64,000 nt of DNA from Tetraselmis striata (Eukaryota; Chlorophyta; Chlorodendrophyceae; Chlorodendrales; Chlorodendraceae). Positions 45,450 through 56,441 of this stretch are shown here, one piece after another. The notes under the pieces were generated by a model. It made no database searches and was not told the DNA's origin. It worked only from the letters and a program-made list of their open reading frames with translations. The stretch covers positions 32,686 through 96,685 of the forward strand of contig VCJN01003245.1 of NCBI GenBank assembly GCA_006384855.1, read 5' to 3'. How positions within the stretch are numbered: the first letter of the stretch is position 1; every line of letters begins with the position of its first letter. The translations under genes were made by a program, and so were the position numbers.

Positions 45450-45950
45450 GCCGCTTGAAACGGAGCGCGGTGTGACCCTACACTACTACCTGAATCTCTG
45501 TAGAGATGGTAAATGTAATCGATTTAATTTATGATGCCCAGCAATTCCGCGCACGGCCCCGGCGCCGCCGATGCCATGCGCACCCAGCGCCCAGCGCCCA
45601 GAAGCTAGCCCCCTTGGCCAGCTAAATCAACGGCGGTTTTAAACAGCTGGCACTTTGCTGGGTACGTGGGACTGCAAAGGGAGCATGTGACACAGTTTGT
45701 ACATTCATTGGGGTAAGGCTTGTCAGACTGATACACAATGCTAGAATTACTGACAACACCTCTGCGTGCTGCTACTCGATAATGTACTCCCTATGGGCAA
45801 CTATGCCTCATCTGTATCTTTAATAAGCACTTTGGCTAATGGCCCAACTAGGCCTCATCTGCCCGCAGTCTACTCTCCCAAGGGGGGCGGAGCATCTCAT
45901 GAGCTGGTTTCATTGCAGAATTTTGCGAAGTCTACCAGTATCGAACAAGA

Positions 45951-46786
45951 TCACGGCTGCCGGTATCTATCTACCCATTGCTGCATGATGGGCGTCATTA
46001 CGGCGGCCGCTGGCCCGGTGACCCGGTCCATGCCCCACGGGATGTTGGGGTACGGCAGGAAGCATGCCCTGAGTGCTGCATCTGCACTTGTTGGGTGCGG
46101 GTAATCGGGGACAATGCCACCCGCCACGTCGGCTTCCAAATTATTGGCAGCCTCCATCTGTCTACGCACCTTGGTCGGCGTGTCATGGGTGTGATCAGTG
46201 CATGTAGCGGGACAACAATGCCGTAGCCACGAGCGCCATTGCCGTGAACAACTTGAACTGGTCGACAGAGGCTTCCTGCAGCTTTGGATTCCCTTGTGGG
46301 TCCTTCTCGATGCACACCTCCAGGGCGCGGTACATCTGATGAGCCCGCGCCGCTTCGAGCCATGTCGAGTCGACTTCACTAAACAGATCTAAATAAAAAA
46401 CCCGGGTGTTTTAACAACCTCGGGCGCGCCAAAGAGGAAGAACTTCCAGCCCCGGAGACCCTCTGCCCCCTGAAGATCCCCGGACATGTATGTCCCCTGT
46501 CGAGAAAAGCATACATGTCGGTGTAGTCAATCACGCGGGTTGGAATCCACCCCGGCTCAAGATGGATGCACCCCCTCACGACCAAATGCCGGGTGATATG
46601 AGGTCTGGCTGAACTTCCTAGAGACGCCGTCGTACGCTTCGTGCGCCCGTTAGCGCTTGCCCATACTTGGCGAGGCGAGGAACCGTGGATATGGTTGGTA
46701 ACGATGGGTGCCGGCGGCGGGTGGGTGATGGTTGAGTGCCTGGGTTTGGGGGCGGTCGCTGGGAGAAGCCGACAACTTTGTTGCAC
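45951..46786 (-). pseudogene. Frameshifted coding remnant, unknown
   Basis: Minus-strand peptides look coding but lie in different frames: VIDYTDMYAFLDRGHTCPG, then DSTWLEAARAHQMYRALEV with CIEKDPQGNPKLQEASVDQF (46385-46200), then ADVAGGIVPDYPHPTSADAA and IPWGMDRVTGPAAAVMTP (to 45951). No family is recognised. Confidence 0.3.
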
Positions 46787-49043
46787 CGTGTGCCTTGCGT
46801 GTGCACTACAAGCCGCTAGCAGTAGCCATGACGTAGGTAGCCGCTTGTCTCACTGTTTGGGCTTGTGCTTGGGCTTGTGCAGACGCGTACCGTCGAATCA
46901 AAAGCGGATTACGACAGATTACGCGACCCATTCCCCAATACGGGGGACCTACGGCCGAATTAAGATTGTAGAATATATATAGTAGAATATGCGTGTCAAA
47001 TGTGTCCTCATGTTGACGCTAAATACGGTCGTCATACTGGATATAATTACGCTATGGCTACGCAGCGAGCCGGAGTGCGCTATATATAACAGCGGAGCGC
47101 GATGAGAAGTCGCCCAGGCGCGGCGCCGGACTTAGTTTTTTTGAAAGCAACAGTTGCGCCTACTTGACGCACACTCGCACCCGTGACTCGGGCCGCGAGA
47201 CAATACCGTAGTTGCTCGTCCCCCGGCACCCTCCATCATGGCCACCCACGCCAAGCTAATTCCCCTACGTACGGCAAAGCTCTGAGGCCTTGAGGCATGA
47301 CCATACCACTCGGTGCTCTGTGCAACACGGGTTGAGGACGTGCGGCAAGCACTGTTCTGCGGCCATGCGACCAACAGCCATATCCGCGTTCACCCAGAGT
47401 AACCCCAGGGCGAGGACGCGTTCAGCTATGCTCTCGCGGACATAATGAACAATTGCGCTGAGCGAAAGCATTACGGCGAAGCCGGTAAGAAGAACCTGCT
47501 TGAGGCAGGTTTTCAATTGTCCGATGAGGGTGTCGTCACGCTGTATTTTACCTCGTGCGTGCCCGACGCGACGCGTGCCCAGATCTTGAACCAAGCACCC
47601 GAGGCGGCGCCACCCCCTCCCCCCCCCCCTCCCCCTCCCCCTCCCCCAGCAGGATCTGACATGGGCACTGGCGGTAAGAACGCCTCCGTCGACAGCCAAT
47701 CCCATACTCTCACGAGCCGGGGGCTGGACTCCGCCCTAGAAGGTACGGTGAGTCGACGGGTGGCTGACATGACTGCGTAGTAGAGGATTTGAATTTCACA
47801 GGCGTTGACCGCCCCGTGCCGCGTTTTTGCTGTTGCTCCTTCAGCTCGGGACAAGGCGGTGCTGTCGGAGGTCTTTGACAATTGTCGGCCGCGCGACACT
47901 CAGACGGGGGTCCCTTCCCCTTTGAAGAAGACGCCAATGTTTCATTCGGTACATATCTCTGGGGTAGTATCCAACGGGTGGCCACACTGCCCGCCCAAGC
48001 CTCATTTTTTGTCAGAACTCCGCGACGGCGCCGGTTGGTCACATGCCTCTCGCATTGTGAAGGCGTCGCAAAGGAGTTGTGCTGCACCGATCGCAGGGAC
48101 TGCGCCCTGTCTTGATTGCGCTGCAAGGCGAGAACGAATTAGAAACGGCCATGACATCCAGCCACCACCCCCCCCCCCCCCCCCCCCCCGCACATTTTCT
48201 GTATGCAACGTTTCTCTCGTGTATATTCCGGCAAGCCCACAAAGCAAGGCATGCGACTCGAAACATAGGGAAGATTAATGTGAGCAACATCAATGACGAA
48301 ATACACACCTAAAGGCAAAATAGCCCAAATTGGGGCATTATTGGGAAGATTAATGTGTATTTCAGCAAAGTCATCAACAATAGTAAATATGCCAGATAAG
48401 TGCATTATGCCCCATGAGTTGTGACAGTGGCCTAGGTTGGCGAGAGGCAGAAGTTGAGGGCAGGGTATGATGACCCTAGGAAGGGTACCACACCACCTCA
48501 CCAGTCGAGAGACATAAACGAATCAAGTTTAGCATTTAAGGTAAATGCATATCCCCTCCGGACAAAGACGGGAACCTCGTGGGCGAGCACCACCAAACAC
48601 GGATGGGAATGATTTCGGGATTTTTCAGACTGCGTAGGGGCGCCGTAGGAAAACATATCCAAGATTAGGGGATTCAGATCATTTAAATGGGGATAAATCA
48701 TGGCAGCTGAGGCATGTATCCGGCATAATCGGACAAATTGTGTTTATTTCGGAATCACGGAAACCCAATGACCACGATCACATGCTAAGGGACTGACTAC
48801 ATATCATCGCATAATAATTATGCTTGTACGTCACTAGCCTAAGTCATTGGCGTCCAATTGGTCTTGCAGAATGCTACTTCGGCAACTTGCTTGTAGCCTT
48901 GTACTGTAATGGAGCGTCGCCTACCACCCAGCGCTTTCCGTAACTGCCTTAACGGCCGTCGTAGATAGAGTAGACGCTGCAAGGGCTGCACTGTTGCCAG
49001 TCGTGTCCCGGGGGCGGGAAAACGTTTATGCTTTTAGCGGTGG
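46787..49043. other. Gene-poor segment with homopyrimidine tracts
   Basis: A plus-strand frame at 47445-47777 reads AERKHYGEAGKKNLLEAGFQ, then a Pro run encoded by cccccct repeats (47610-47650), and ends at a TAG. A further piece (FPFEEDANVSFGTYLWGS) lies in another frame near 47910. These may be one decayed gene. A C run lies at 48167-48189. Nothing else is supportable. Confidence 0.3.
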
Positions 49044-49057
49044 ATTTGTTATGTAAT

Positions 49058-51139
49058 GGCGCCGTGTACCTGGGTGCTCCTATTAGCCATTACCCCGAGT
49101 GGATGACCGGCGCGTTGGGGCGGCGCCGGGAGGCCCACGCGGCACGGTTGGAGCGCATCGCCTCCTTTGGCACGTCGGGATACGGCTGCCACCATGGGGC
49201 CATGCGGTTGCTGGTCGTGTGCGCGGTGCGGCAGACTGGCTTCCTCAGCCGCATGATGCAGCCGTCGGAGCTGGACCCTTTCTTGGAGGCCTTTGACGCC
49301 GCCAACATTTCGGCTGCGTTTTCGCTGCTTGGCCTGGACGCTTGCGACCAATCTACACCGCGCATGGAGGCTGCAATCGTTCAGATGAGTATGCCCGCGG
49401 ATTTTGGCGGTCTGAATTTGGCCTTGCTGCATTCAGGGGCCCCTGCGGCGTTTTATTCCGCGCAATCGGTTGTCCTGCCAAAGCCGGTACGGGAGTACGG
49501 GCCCGCCCTTGGCCCCTTATACAAGGCGGTCCGCGCCGAGGTGTCGTCTGTGGCTACGAGTGCTTTGTCATGGGCGCGTGAGACGCGCCGCGTGTACGAG
49601 ATTGTACGGGCCCTAACCACGTTACCGCAAGAAGATGTGCGGCGTGCACGCGCGGCGTATGGGCACGCCCACGACATCTTCGAGTTGCTTACGGTCAGTA
49701 ATGCTACGACCACCGCGGCATCGGATCCAGCAGCTGGTTACACGGCCCGTACGGGTACGAGCACTAGCGGAGGACTGCGCGTCACCACATCTCCTTTTAC
49801 GGCCACTCCTCTTGGAGTTGGTACTGGTGAGGCCGCCTCCGCTGCCCAGCAATCGTTTCCTATCGATGGTACGAGTACTGCCAATACCGTTACTACATCC
49901 GCTTATGCAGCTCAGAAGATACCGTCGCCTGGCGATTTAGTGGCACACCCTCCGTCAGCAGCGAGTGTTTCCCTCCCAGAATCGCTGCCAGGTTCTACTG
50001 CTCCGCCCTCCGGTACGGGTTCGGGTGCGACCTCCGATGACCAACCCACGACCATGGTTGTCCAACGCCACTTCAGCCGTGCGATTCGCTTGCGTGACTT
50101 CGTGGCCCTCGATCCCAGCTTCTAGCGTATTGGTGCCGCGGCCTCGCGACTTGATACCCTGCGCCTGTACAACGCGTGCGGGCTGGGCTCGCTATCGCTT
50201 TTCCAGTCGGATCACGAGTCAGCCCGCAAGATTCCGCATGCTGCTTGTTCGGTCGCCGCTGCGCGGGTACTGGGCCTTGCCCGCGCGGAGGTTCCGCGCT
50301 TGTCACTTGCCCTGCCCCCACGTGTGGTATTGATCCCTTATGGCTTCGCTCTACGGATGGCTCGAACCGGAGCGCTACGGATTTCATTGTGGATCATCTA
50401 CCCATATGCCCCGCAGTGAACTACAAGCACCGCATGCATACCGCTTTGAAAAATCTGTGGGCATCTGTGGCAATTGATGCGGGGGCGGTGCTTGACCGGG
50501 ACCGCTCGGGAGCCGGCGACTTGACCCTTGAGACGAGTGGGCTGCGCCTAGCGGACCGCTCGCGGCCGTCGGACTTGACGCTGGCGGGGTGGGGGGGGGG
50601 GGGGGGGGGCGGCGTGCGGTTACATGATCGACTTCGCGTGCGTGTCCTCCACGAACCCCACTTGGAGCAACGACCCCCGCTGGAGCACCCCGGGAATCGC
50701 GGCGACCGAGGCGGAGTAGGGTAAGTTGGGAGCGGACCGGGCGTCTTCCGCCCCAGTGCAGGGTGTTCACCGGTACCACCCTTTTGTGGTTGAGGACCGC
50801 GGCCGTCTCGGGAAGTCCGCTTTGACGGTGCTGGTCTACGTCTTCGCGGTGCTGTTGGTTGTGCGCAACTTCCCTGGCGGTCCTTCCGCCCCGACCTCAT
50901 GCTTCCTTCGTGGTAAATCCGTTCAGGCACTTCGGAACTTTGTCACTAGCCAACTTGCTGATTTCCGCTGTCACCTGTTGCGCACACGGCGGGGGCTGTT
51001 GCAGCGGGTCTCGGCTTGCGTGCATGGTACCCTGGGCGGCATTCTCTTTGCCGGTGTGCAGATGACCAAGTCTGATGCGTGGGCTCGTGCCCATTCTGCT
51101 TCTTCTCATGTTCCTCCTTCCACCTTGCAGATGTTGTAG
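49058..51139 (+). pseudogene. LINE RT C-terminus and restriction-like endonuclease, decayed
   Basis: It starts at GAVYLGAPISHYPEW, continues HHGAMRLLVVCAVRQTGFLS and MPADFGGLNLALLHSG (thumb-region blocks typical of LINE RTs, where GGL is conserved), and a Thr/Ser-rich linker. A TAG at 50123 breaks the frame (LDPSF-stop-RIGAAASRLD). A nuclease-type RPSDLTLAGW lies in a second frame just before a G run (50590-50610). MIDFACVSS and YHPFVVEDRGRLGKSA follow. Several stops and frame changes make it non-functional. Confidence 0.65.
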
Positions 51140-51471
51140 AGGACCTTTCTGATTGTCCTTTTTTGGTGATTTGATCTAAACTAGTTTATGGGGTTTCCTC
51201 CCTTGACCTAACCGCTTTTCAGTTACAAGTGCTGCTCAGTGGTACGGGAACTAGGCACCTGTCGTTGCGCCCTTTTTGGGTGCAGCACGAGTAGACATAA
51301 AAGCAGCCATAAAAGCTGAGCCTGCCATCTTCCAGTTTTCGCTGCGTTCCACGCAGCGATGTTAAAACTGTCTCGTAATCTGTTGCGAGCAAGGTCACCC
51401 CAGGTTGTTCAAGACCACACCCGGCTCACCACCCGTGTGTGATATTCTCATCCGTACGTCCGTGCGTTACC

Positions 51472-52347
51472 ATGCCAGATGGAGAAGAACCCGTCGTTGA
51501 GCCGACGCTCGAGTCGCTACACGCAGACGTGAAGGCCCGGTCTACATTACTGCGCGAGCTTGCCGCAGCGTTGCCCCAATTGACGGCTCGTGAGCGCGTT
51601 GTTGATGGAGAAGGAGCACATGGTTCCGGTTCCGTGTAGCGCATTGCGGGACAGCCGACTTGCAGCGGAGGAGCCGCAGAGCGCCCCGACTTGCTAGAGC
51701 TAGCCTAGAGCGGCCGTGTCGGAGCAAAATCCGTGAGTGACGAGGATGACTTCCTCGCGGTGCCAGAGCTACTGCAACGAGCAGAGTCTGGTTACGAGGC
51801 CGTTCGACCGGTCAGCCGAGTGCCTGGACTCTTCCCCTTGAGCACCGACCTAACGAACGAGTACCTAAAGCAAGATGACCGGCGTCTGCCGGCCCGGGAG
51901 GAGTATCTATGGATGTCGTGTTTCGGCGCCCACATGGCCGCACTTTTCGTGGCACTCGACGAACTGCTGCCCTACGTCCCTGCTGCTAGTCAGGACTTCA
52001 CCCCCTACCTCGCGAGAGCTCGGAACCACGCCGAGGCCATCGACAAGGCGTTTCGCTTTCGTTTGGCCTTCCTACGAAGGCTTAACGAGGTCAAGCGTGT
52101 GCACGGTGACCATGGTGTTTTGGACGTGCTGCGAGCCCAGCACTTTCAGCCTGCTTATGAGCATCTGGGTTCTGCGATTTTTGTGGACCTCATGAGGGAC
52201 TACGAGCGTCGCATCTTCGAGGCGGCAGTGGCCAGCAGCGCCAAAGCAACCCCTACTGCTCGGGTAGCGGCAGCAGCTGCAGCGCGCGGGCGTGGACGAG
52301 GACGTGGCGGTGGATGCGGGCGTGGCCGCGAAGGTGAGCACGAGTGA
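51472..52347 (+). pseudogene. Gag-like ORF of element B, two stops
   Basis: One frame of 292 codons from ATG 51472 (MPDGEEPVVEPTLESLHAD) to an RG-rich end (RGRGRGRGGGCGRGREGE), interrupted by TAG at 51637-51639 and at about 51705. Copy A reads CAG (Gln) at both places, so each stop is a C-to-T type change or nearby substitution private to B. The central part (EEYLWMSCFGAHMAALFVAL, then YLARARNHAEAIDKAFRF) is helical and conserved between the copies. Confidence 0.7.
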
Positions 52348-52927
52348 CGGTGTGGGGCGCCTTTCGTCGGAGCTGCTGGAGCTTTGCGAGGCCACCTTTC
52401 GGTGACCGCCGCAAAGCGCACCCTTGCAACTCAACGACGGGATGAGCGCCATGTTTCATGACCTGACCCCCCCCCCCCCCCCCCGCCCACCTTACAGACT
52501 TCATTTAGACCTTCCTCGGTGCGGCTCTTCCTACAGCTACATCCGAGTGCGGCTCAACCATCCGCACACTTGCACATGCAATGGCGGCTCAACCAACCGC
52601 CTCCCGTACCATTTCATCACTGCGTCCGTCGATTGTCACACTGCGTGTTACAACCGGTTCGCAACGACCAAGCTTCGCGCGTGTACGTTACGCGCGTGAC
52701 GGGCGCTACGAGCGCGAGGGGCGCGCGGGGCGGCCCTCTTACTTGAACCTAGCCCCGCAAACCCGTACGTACTGGCACTACTGCAAACCCGTCAAGCAAC
52801 TACCGGCCAACCGCCGGGAACCTAACCGTTGCTGCCGAGTACTTTGCAAATAGCAGCCGCCCTCCTGGTACTCTGTCGGTAAAACGACGCACTTACGTAA
52901 TTGAAGAGCCCGAAGCTGTCGCCCCAT

Positions 52928-53451
52928 AGGCTGATGCACTGCGATCACGACTGCATCATGCTTTTGGCTCAGACGAACTAGGACAGCGGACGCTCGACTT
53001 GCTCTCCAACTCCCTCACCGCTCAGACATTCAAGAGCTACGCCGGCAGAATGTCTCAGTTCGTAGAGTTCTGCCACGACTCCGAGAACATCAGCCCGCTG
53101 GAGGCGACCACTGCTACTGTCGTCCGGCACGTTGCCTGGATTGGTGAGCGAGGGCACATTGGAGCTAAGTCACTGCAACCCTACATGTCTGCAATCAACA
53201 CGTTCTTCGAGCTGCACAACCTCGACCCAATCGCCAAGGACAGCCTACACCTTACTGCGGCTCGTCGTGGCATGATGCTACGGCAGCGACGTCTAGAAGC
53301 CGCCCCTTTGCGAGTTCCTCTGCATGCTAATGTAGCTTACAGCTTCGTCGAACATGCCGAGTTGATTGTGTCTGCTCCCACCACAGAGTACCAACACGAC
53401 TTCCGAGCTCTCGTGGCCTCGGTTTACTGGCAAAACCAGACTCAACTTTGA
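52928..53451 (+). pseudogene. Truncated tyrosine recombinase of element B
   Basis: The N-terminal core-binding region only (LLSNSLTAQTFKSYAGRMSQ, SLQPYMSAINTFFELHNLD), stopping after FRALVASVYWQNQTQL where the frame runs into the B motif. The His-x-x-Arg, Trp and Tyr boxes are missing. This copy needs a recombinase from elsewhere. Confidence 0.7.
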
Positions 53452-53846
53452 CTGGCTATGACTGGCAAAACGAGACTCAACTTCGAAATGATCTAAACTA
53501 GTTCATGGGGTTTCCTCCCTTGACCTAACCGCTTTTCAGCCACAAGTGCTGCTCAGTGGTGCGGGAACTAGGCACCTGTCGTTGCGCCCTTCTTGGGTGC
53601 AGCACGAGTAGACATAAAAGCAGCCATAACAGCTGAGCCTGCCATCTTCCAGTTTTCGCTGCGTTCCACGCAGCGCCCTCCCTGACTCCGTTTTCCCTCC
53701 ACGCTTTTCACTTTACCTTCCTGCCAATTTCGGCTGTTGACCGTGTAAAACAGCCTGCGCGACCTTTTGGCACAACCAGACTCAACTTTGAAATCCTGAT
53801 ATTATCGCCTTCTGCTGCTAGCTCATGTAATTATTTGTTATGTAAT

Positions 53847-54385
53847 AATCCTTACCGGGCTTTTTGTAGGTGACACCTACCCGTACTCTACCAGATGCCA
53901 GATGTTCGGCAATTTGCTTTATGTACCGCTTGACCAGAACGCAGCTCCGCCTACCCAAGGTTTCCCGTAACTAGATCTTTGCCGAAACGGACGTCGTAGG
54001 GGCGCTGCAAGCCAAGGGTCTAGCTACCTTTAATATAGCGACTACACTTGTGCCGGTACGGGTAGTCCTGTCTACTGTTTTTGTCCGCCAGTCCTGTGGC
54101 GGGAAAAAAACAGTACAGTAGTTCGTTCTGCTGAGTGAGAACCCCCCCGCCACGCGATTATTCTGACAGCCCGGGCCCCACACCCGTGCCGGGCAGCGGG
54201 CCCCGGCCCCGCCCCGCGCAAGCACGGCGTCAACTCGCCTAACAGCAGCGCACACTTCCAGTGCCACTTGTACAGGTTAGCTCGCTAGTCCAACCGACGA
54301 CTGGCTCTACGCACACGGCAGTCAACACCCCAACCCCGACCACCGCGCCAGCTAGACAGTCCCCGCGCCAGCGGAGTAAGGCAAC
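53847..54385. other. Upstream region of VPS2
   Basis: Intergenic; no ORF is supportable. It should contain the VPS2 promoter; no clear TATA box near the ATG. Confidence 0.4.
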
Positions 54386-55840
54386 ATGGAGTGGCTCTTC
54401 GGCAAGAAGAAAACTCCCGCAGGTGCGCCGAGCGCCTTCCCGCAACACAGCACCGGGAGCAGCGCTTGTCGTGTGGCGTGGCACAGTCGCGAGCACGCGG
54501 GGCGCGCACCCTCGGGGTGTTGTGAGGCGCGCTGAACTGTCCGCGCAGAGATGCTCCGGGAGAACAAGCGCATGCTGGACAAAGCTATCCGCGAGCTGGA
54601 CAGGGAGCGCAGCCAGCTGCAGAATGAGGAGAAGAAACTCATAAACGAGATAAAAAAAGCGGCGAAACAGAACCAAATGGTGCGCGCCCTCTCTGGCGCC
54701 CCGCCTCGCGCCCTCGTGCCCGCGCCTAGCGCAGAGCAGGCACCTGAGCCGCTACCACCACCGTATCCTCGCCCCTGTCCTGCAGGACGCCGTCAAGATC
54801 ATGGCCAAGTCGCTTGTGCGCAACCGCCACGCCACCACCAAAATGATCCACCTGAAGTCCCAACTTCAAGCAGTGTCTATCCGGCTGCAGGCACGCCTAC
54901 CCTCGCACCCTCGTCGATGGATCCTGCCCTTGGACACCCCATCACCTGGTGCGGCTCTGCTGACTGCGATTGCCCTGTGCCTGTGTAGACGCTCAAGTCC
55001 ACGCAGGCGATGGGAGATGCCATGCGTGGCGCAACGAAGGTATGACGGACCCCCCCTCTCTTCTCCAGAAAGAAGAAAACTCCCCTCCCGATGGCCAGCC
55101 GTACATGTAGGCGCTGCTTGACAGGTCAGTTCCCCCTCTGCCCCCAACAGGCAATGGGCGCCATGAACAAGAACATGAACCTGCCAAAGCTGCAGCAAAT
55201 CATGCGCGATTTTGAGCGGCAGAACGAGCGAATGGAGATGTCTTCCGAGATGATGGGGGATGCCATCGACGACGCGTTTGAGGTGTGTACAGTGGCAGAA
55301 CCCCCCCTTGTTATTTGCGCAACACCTCCCATCCGCCACCATACAACACGGCATGGGTGGGCTGAGAGTGCGGATCATGTCTGCAGGGGGAGGAGGAGGA
55401 AGAGGAGAGCGACGAGCTCGTGAGCCAGGTCATGGACGAGCTAGGCATCGGCCTGTCCAACGAGGTGAGGCCTGCTGCACCACTGGGCCTGCGAGCTACA
55501 GGAGAAAGCCCCCCCTCCCCCCGCCCCCCCTTCCCTTGTGCCTGCCGGCCTCGCAGAGCTCTGACCCCCCTTTACCCCCCGTTGCAGCTGCTATCCGCGC
55601 CCGGGCAGGCCGTGGCGGCTCCTACTCAGGCGGCCCCAGCGCCAATGGCAGAGGCAGAGGGAATCGACTCTGACTTGCAGGTGCGCGCACAGCTGCTGCT
55701 GGCAGGCTCCGCTGCCTGACGCTTTTACGACTGATACCTCCCTCTGCCGGCTGTGCGGCTGTGCCGGCTGATACGCCTGCCACCGCCCCTGCTGACTGAG
55801 CGGCCCCCAGGCTCGCTTGGACAACCTCAGGCGGCAGTAG
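54386..55840 (+). CDS. VPS2: ESCRT-III subunit VPS2/CHMP2
   Basis: Eight exons join to 218 aa: 54386-54422, 54549-54679, 54786-54890, 54989-55039, 55151-55282, 55387-55464, 55588-55680 and 55811-55840. The intron after exon 3 is GC-AG (ctgcag/gcacgc); the others are GT-AG. It starts MEWLFGKKKTPAEMLRENKR, the diagnostic N-terminus of CHMP2A/Vps2, which inserts in membranes. A basic helical core follows (AIRELDRERSQLQNEEKKL, IMAKSLVRNRHATTKM, NKNMNLPKLQQIMRDFERQN), then an acidic region (GEEEEEESDELVSQVMDELG). It ends DLQARLDNLRRQ, a MIM1 motif (L..RL..L(K/R)) that recruits the VPS4 ATPase. The protein polymerises with VPS24 and SNF7 in endosomal sorting, cytokinesis and membrane repair. Length equals the family norm (about 222 aa). 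Confidence 0.95.
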
Positions 55841-56441
55841 CTGCCGGCGGCGAAGCGCTTGTAGGCCAATTCACATGTACAGAACCAAGGCAGCAGGCTT
55901 ACAGTAGCGCACCGAGTCCCCCCCCCTTCCCTCTCTACCCCGCGGCATTTGGCTAATTCTTAAGAGGTTCATCTTCCCGGAGGCCAGATGCCCGGGTCTG
56001 CCCGGTGTCATGCCATATCTGAGGCAGTGCTTTGGCAGCTATAGCAGCCAGGCTAGCGCGTGGCTCTGCCCTGTGTCCCTGATTCAAGGTGGACGGGCAG
56101 GTGCCTGTTACAGCCGGTAATGGGGCGATGTTGCACAGCCACCTACCTGCTACCCTGAATGCGCCATCTAATATGTAGTCCTGCAGTGGCGGCCGTGGTG
56201 TGTGTGTGTGTGTGGGTGGGTGTCTGCGCGCGGAGGAGCCGTGAATGGAGAGGGGCCCTGGGGTGGGGGGGGCGGGGGGAGGGGGGGCTAGAATGCTCGT
56301 CTGCTGTGCTGGGTCATGTTAGGGCGCTTTCGCCTGGCGCATGCCCAATGGACCTGGCATGATGGATCGAGCAGGCTTGCTCCTCTGGCGCGCAGTCATC
56401 GTGGGGACGTGATGCGGTGCAACCAGACATGAGGTTTCGCC
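55841..56441. other. Intergenic between VPS2 and the converging unknown gene
   Basis: GT-rich (56196-56222) and G-rich (56255-56290) simple sequence. No ORF is supportable. Confidence 0.5.

Larger units (their letters stand above)
51172..53794 (+). mobile_element. Tyrosine-recombinase element, copy B (internally deleted)
   Basis: Same organisation as copy A in the opposite orientation: A1 repeat 51172 to about 51358, gag-like ORF, C run, N-terminal part of the recombinase, B1 motif (cgagactcaacttcgaaat, to 53488), A2 repeat about 53489-53673, and a terminal segment ending ccagactcaactttgaaa. It is about 0.6 kb shorter than copy A because the catalytic half of the recombinase is deleted. No target duplication flanks it. 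The element interrupts a LINE 3' UTR. Confidence 0.8.
49058..53832 (+). mobile_element. 5'-truncated LINE, family 2, interrupted by element B
   Basis: The 14-bp duplication atttgttatgtaat occurs at 49044-49057 and 53833-53846. The LINE starts in the RT coding region and ends in a 3' UTR with cgccttctgctgctagctca followed by tgtaatt. The 3' UTR is split by the tyrosine-recombinase element at 51172-53794. The 3' UTR is shared with the fragment at 27858-27960, and its last bases (gctagc(t/a)catgtaat) also with 203-314 and 24428-27777. Confidence 0.8.
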
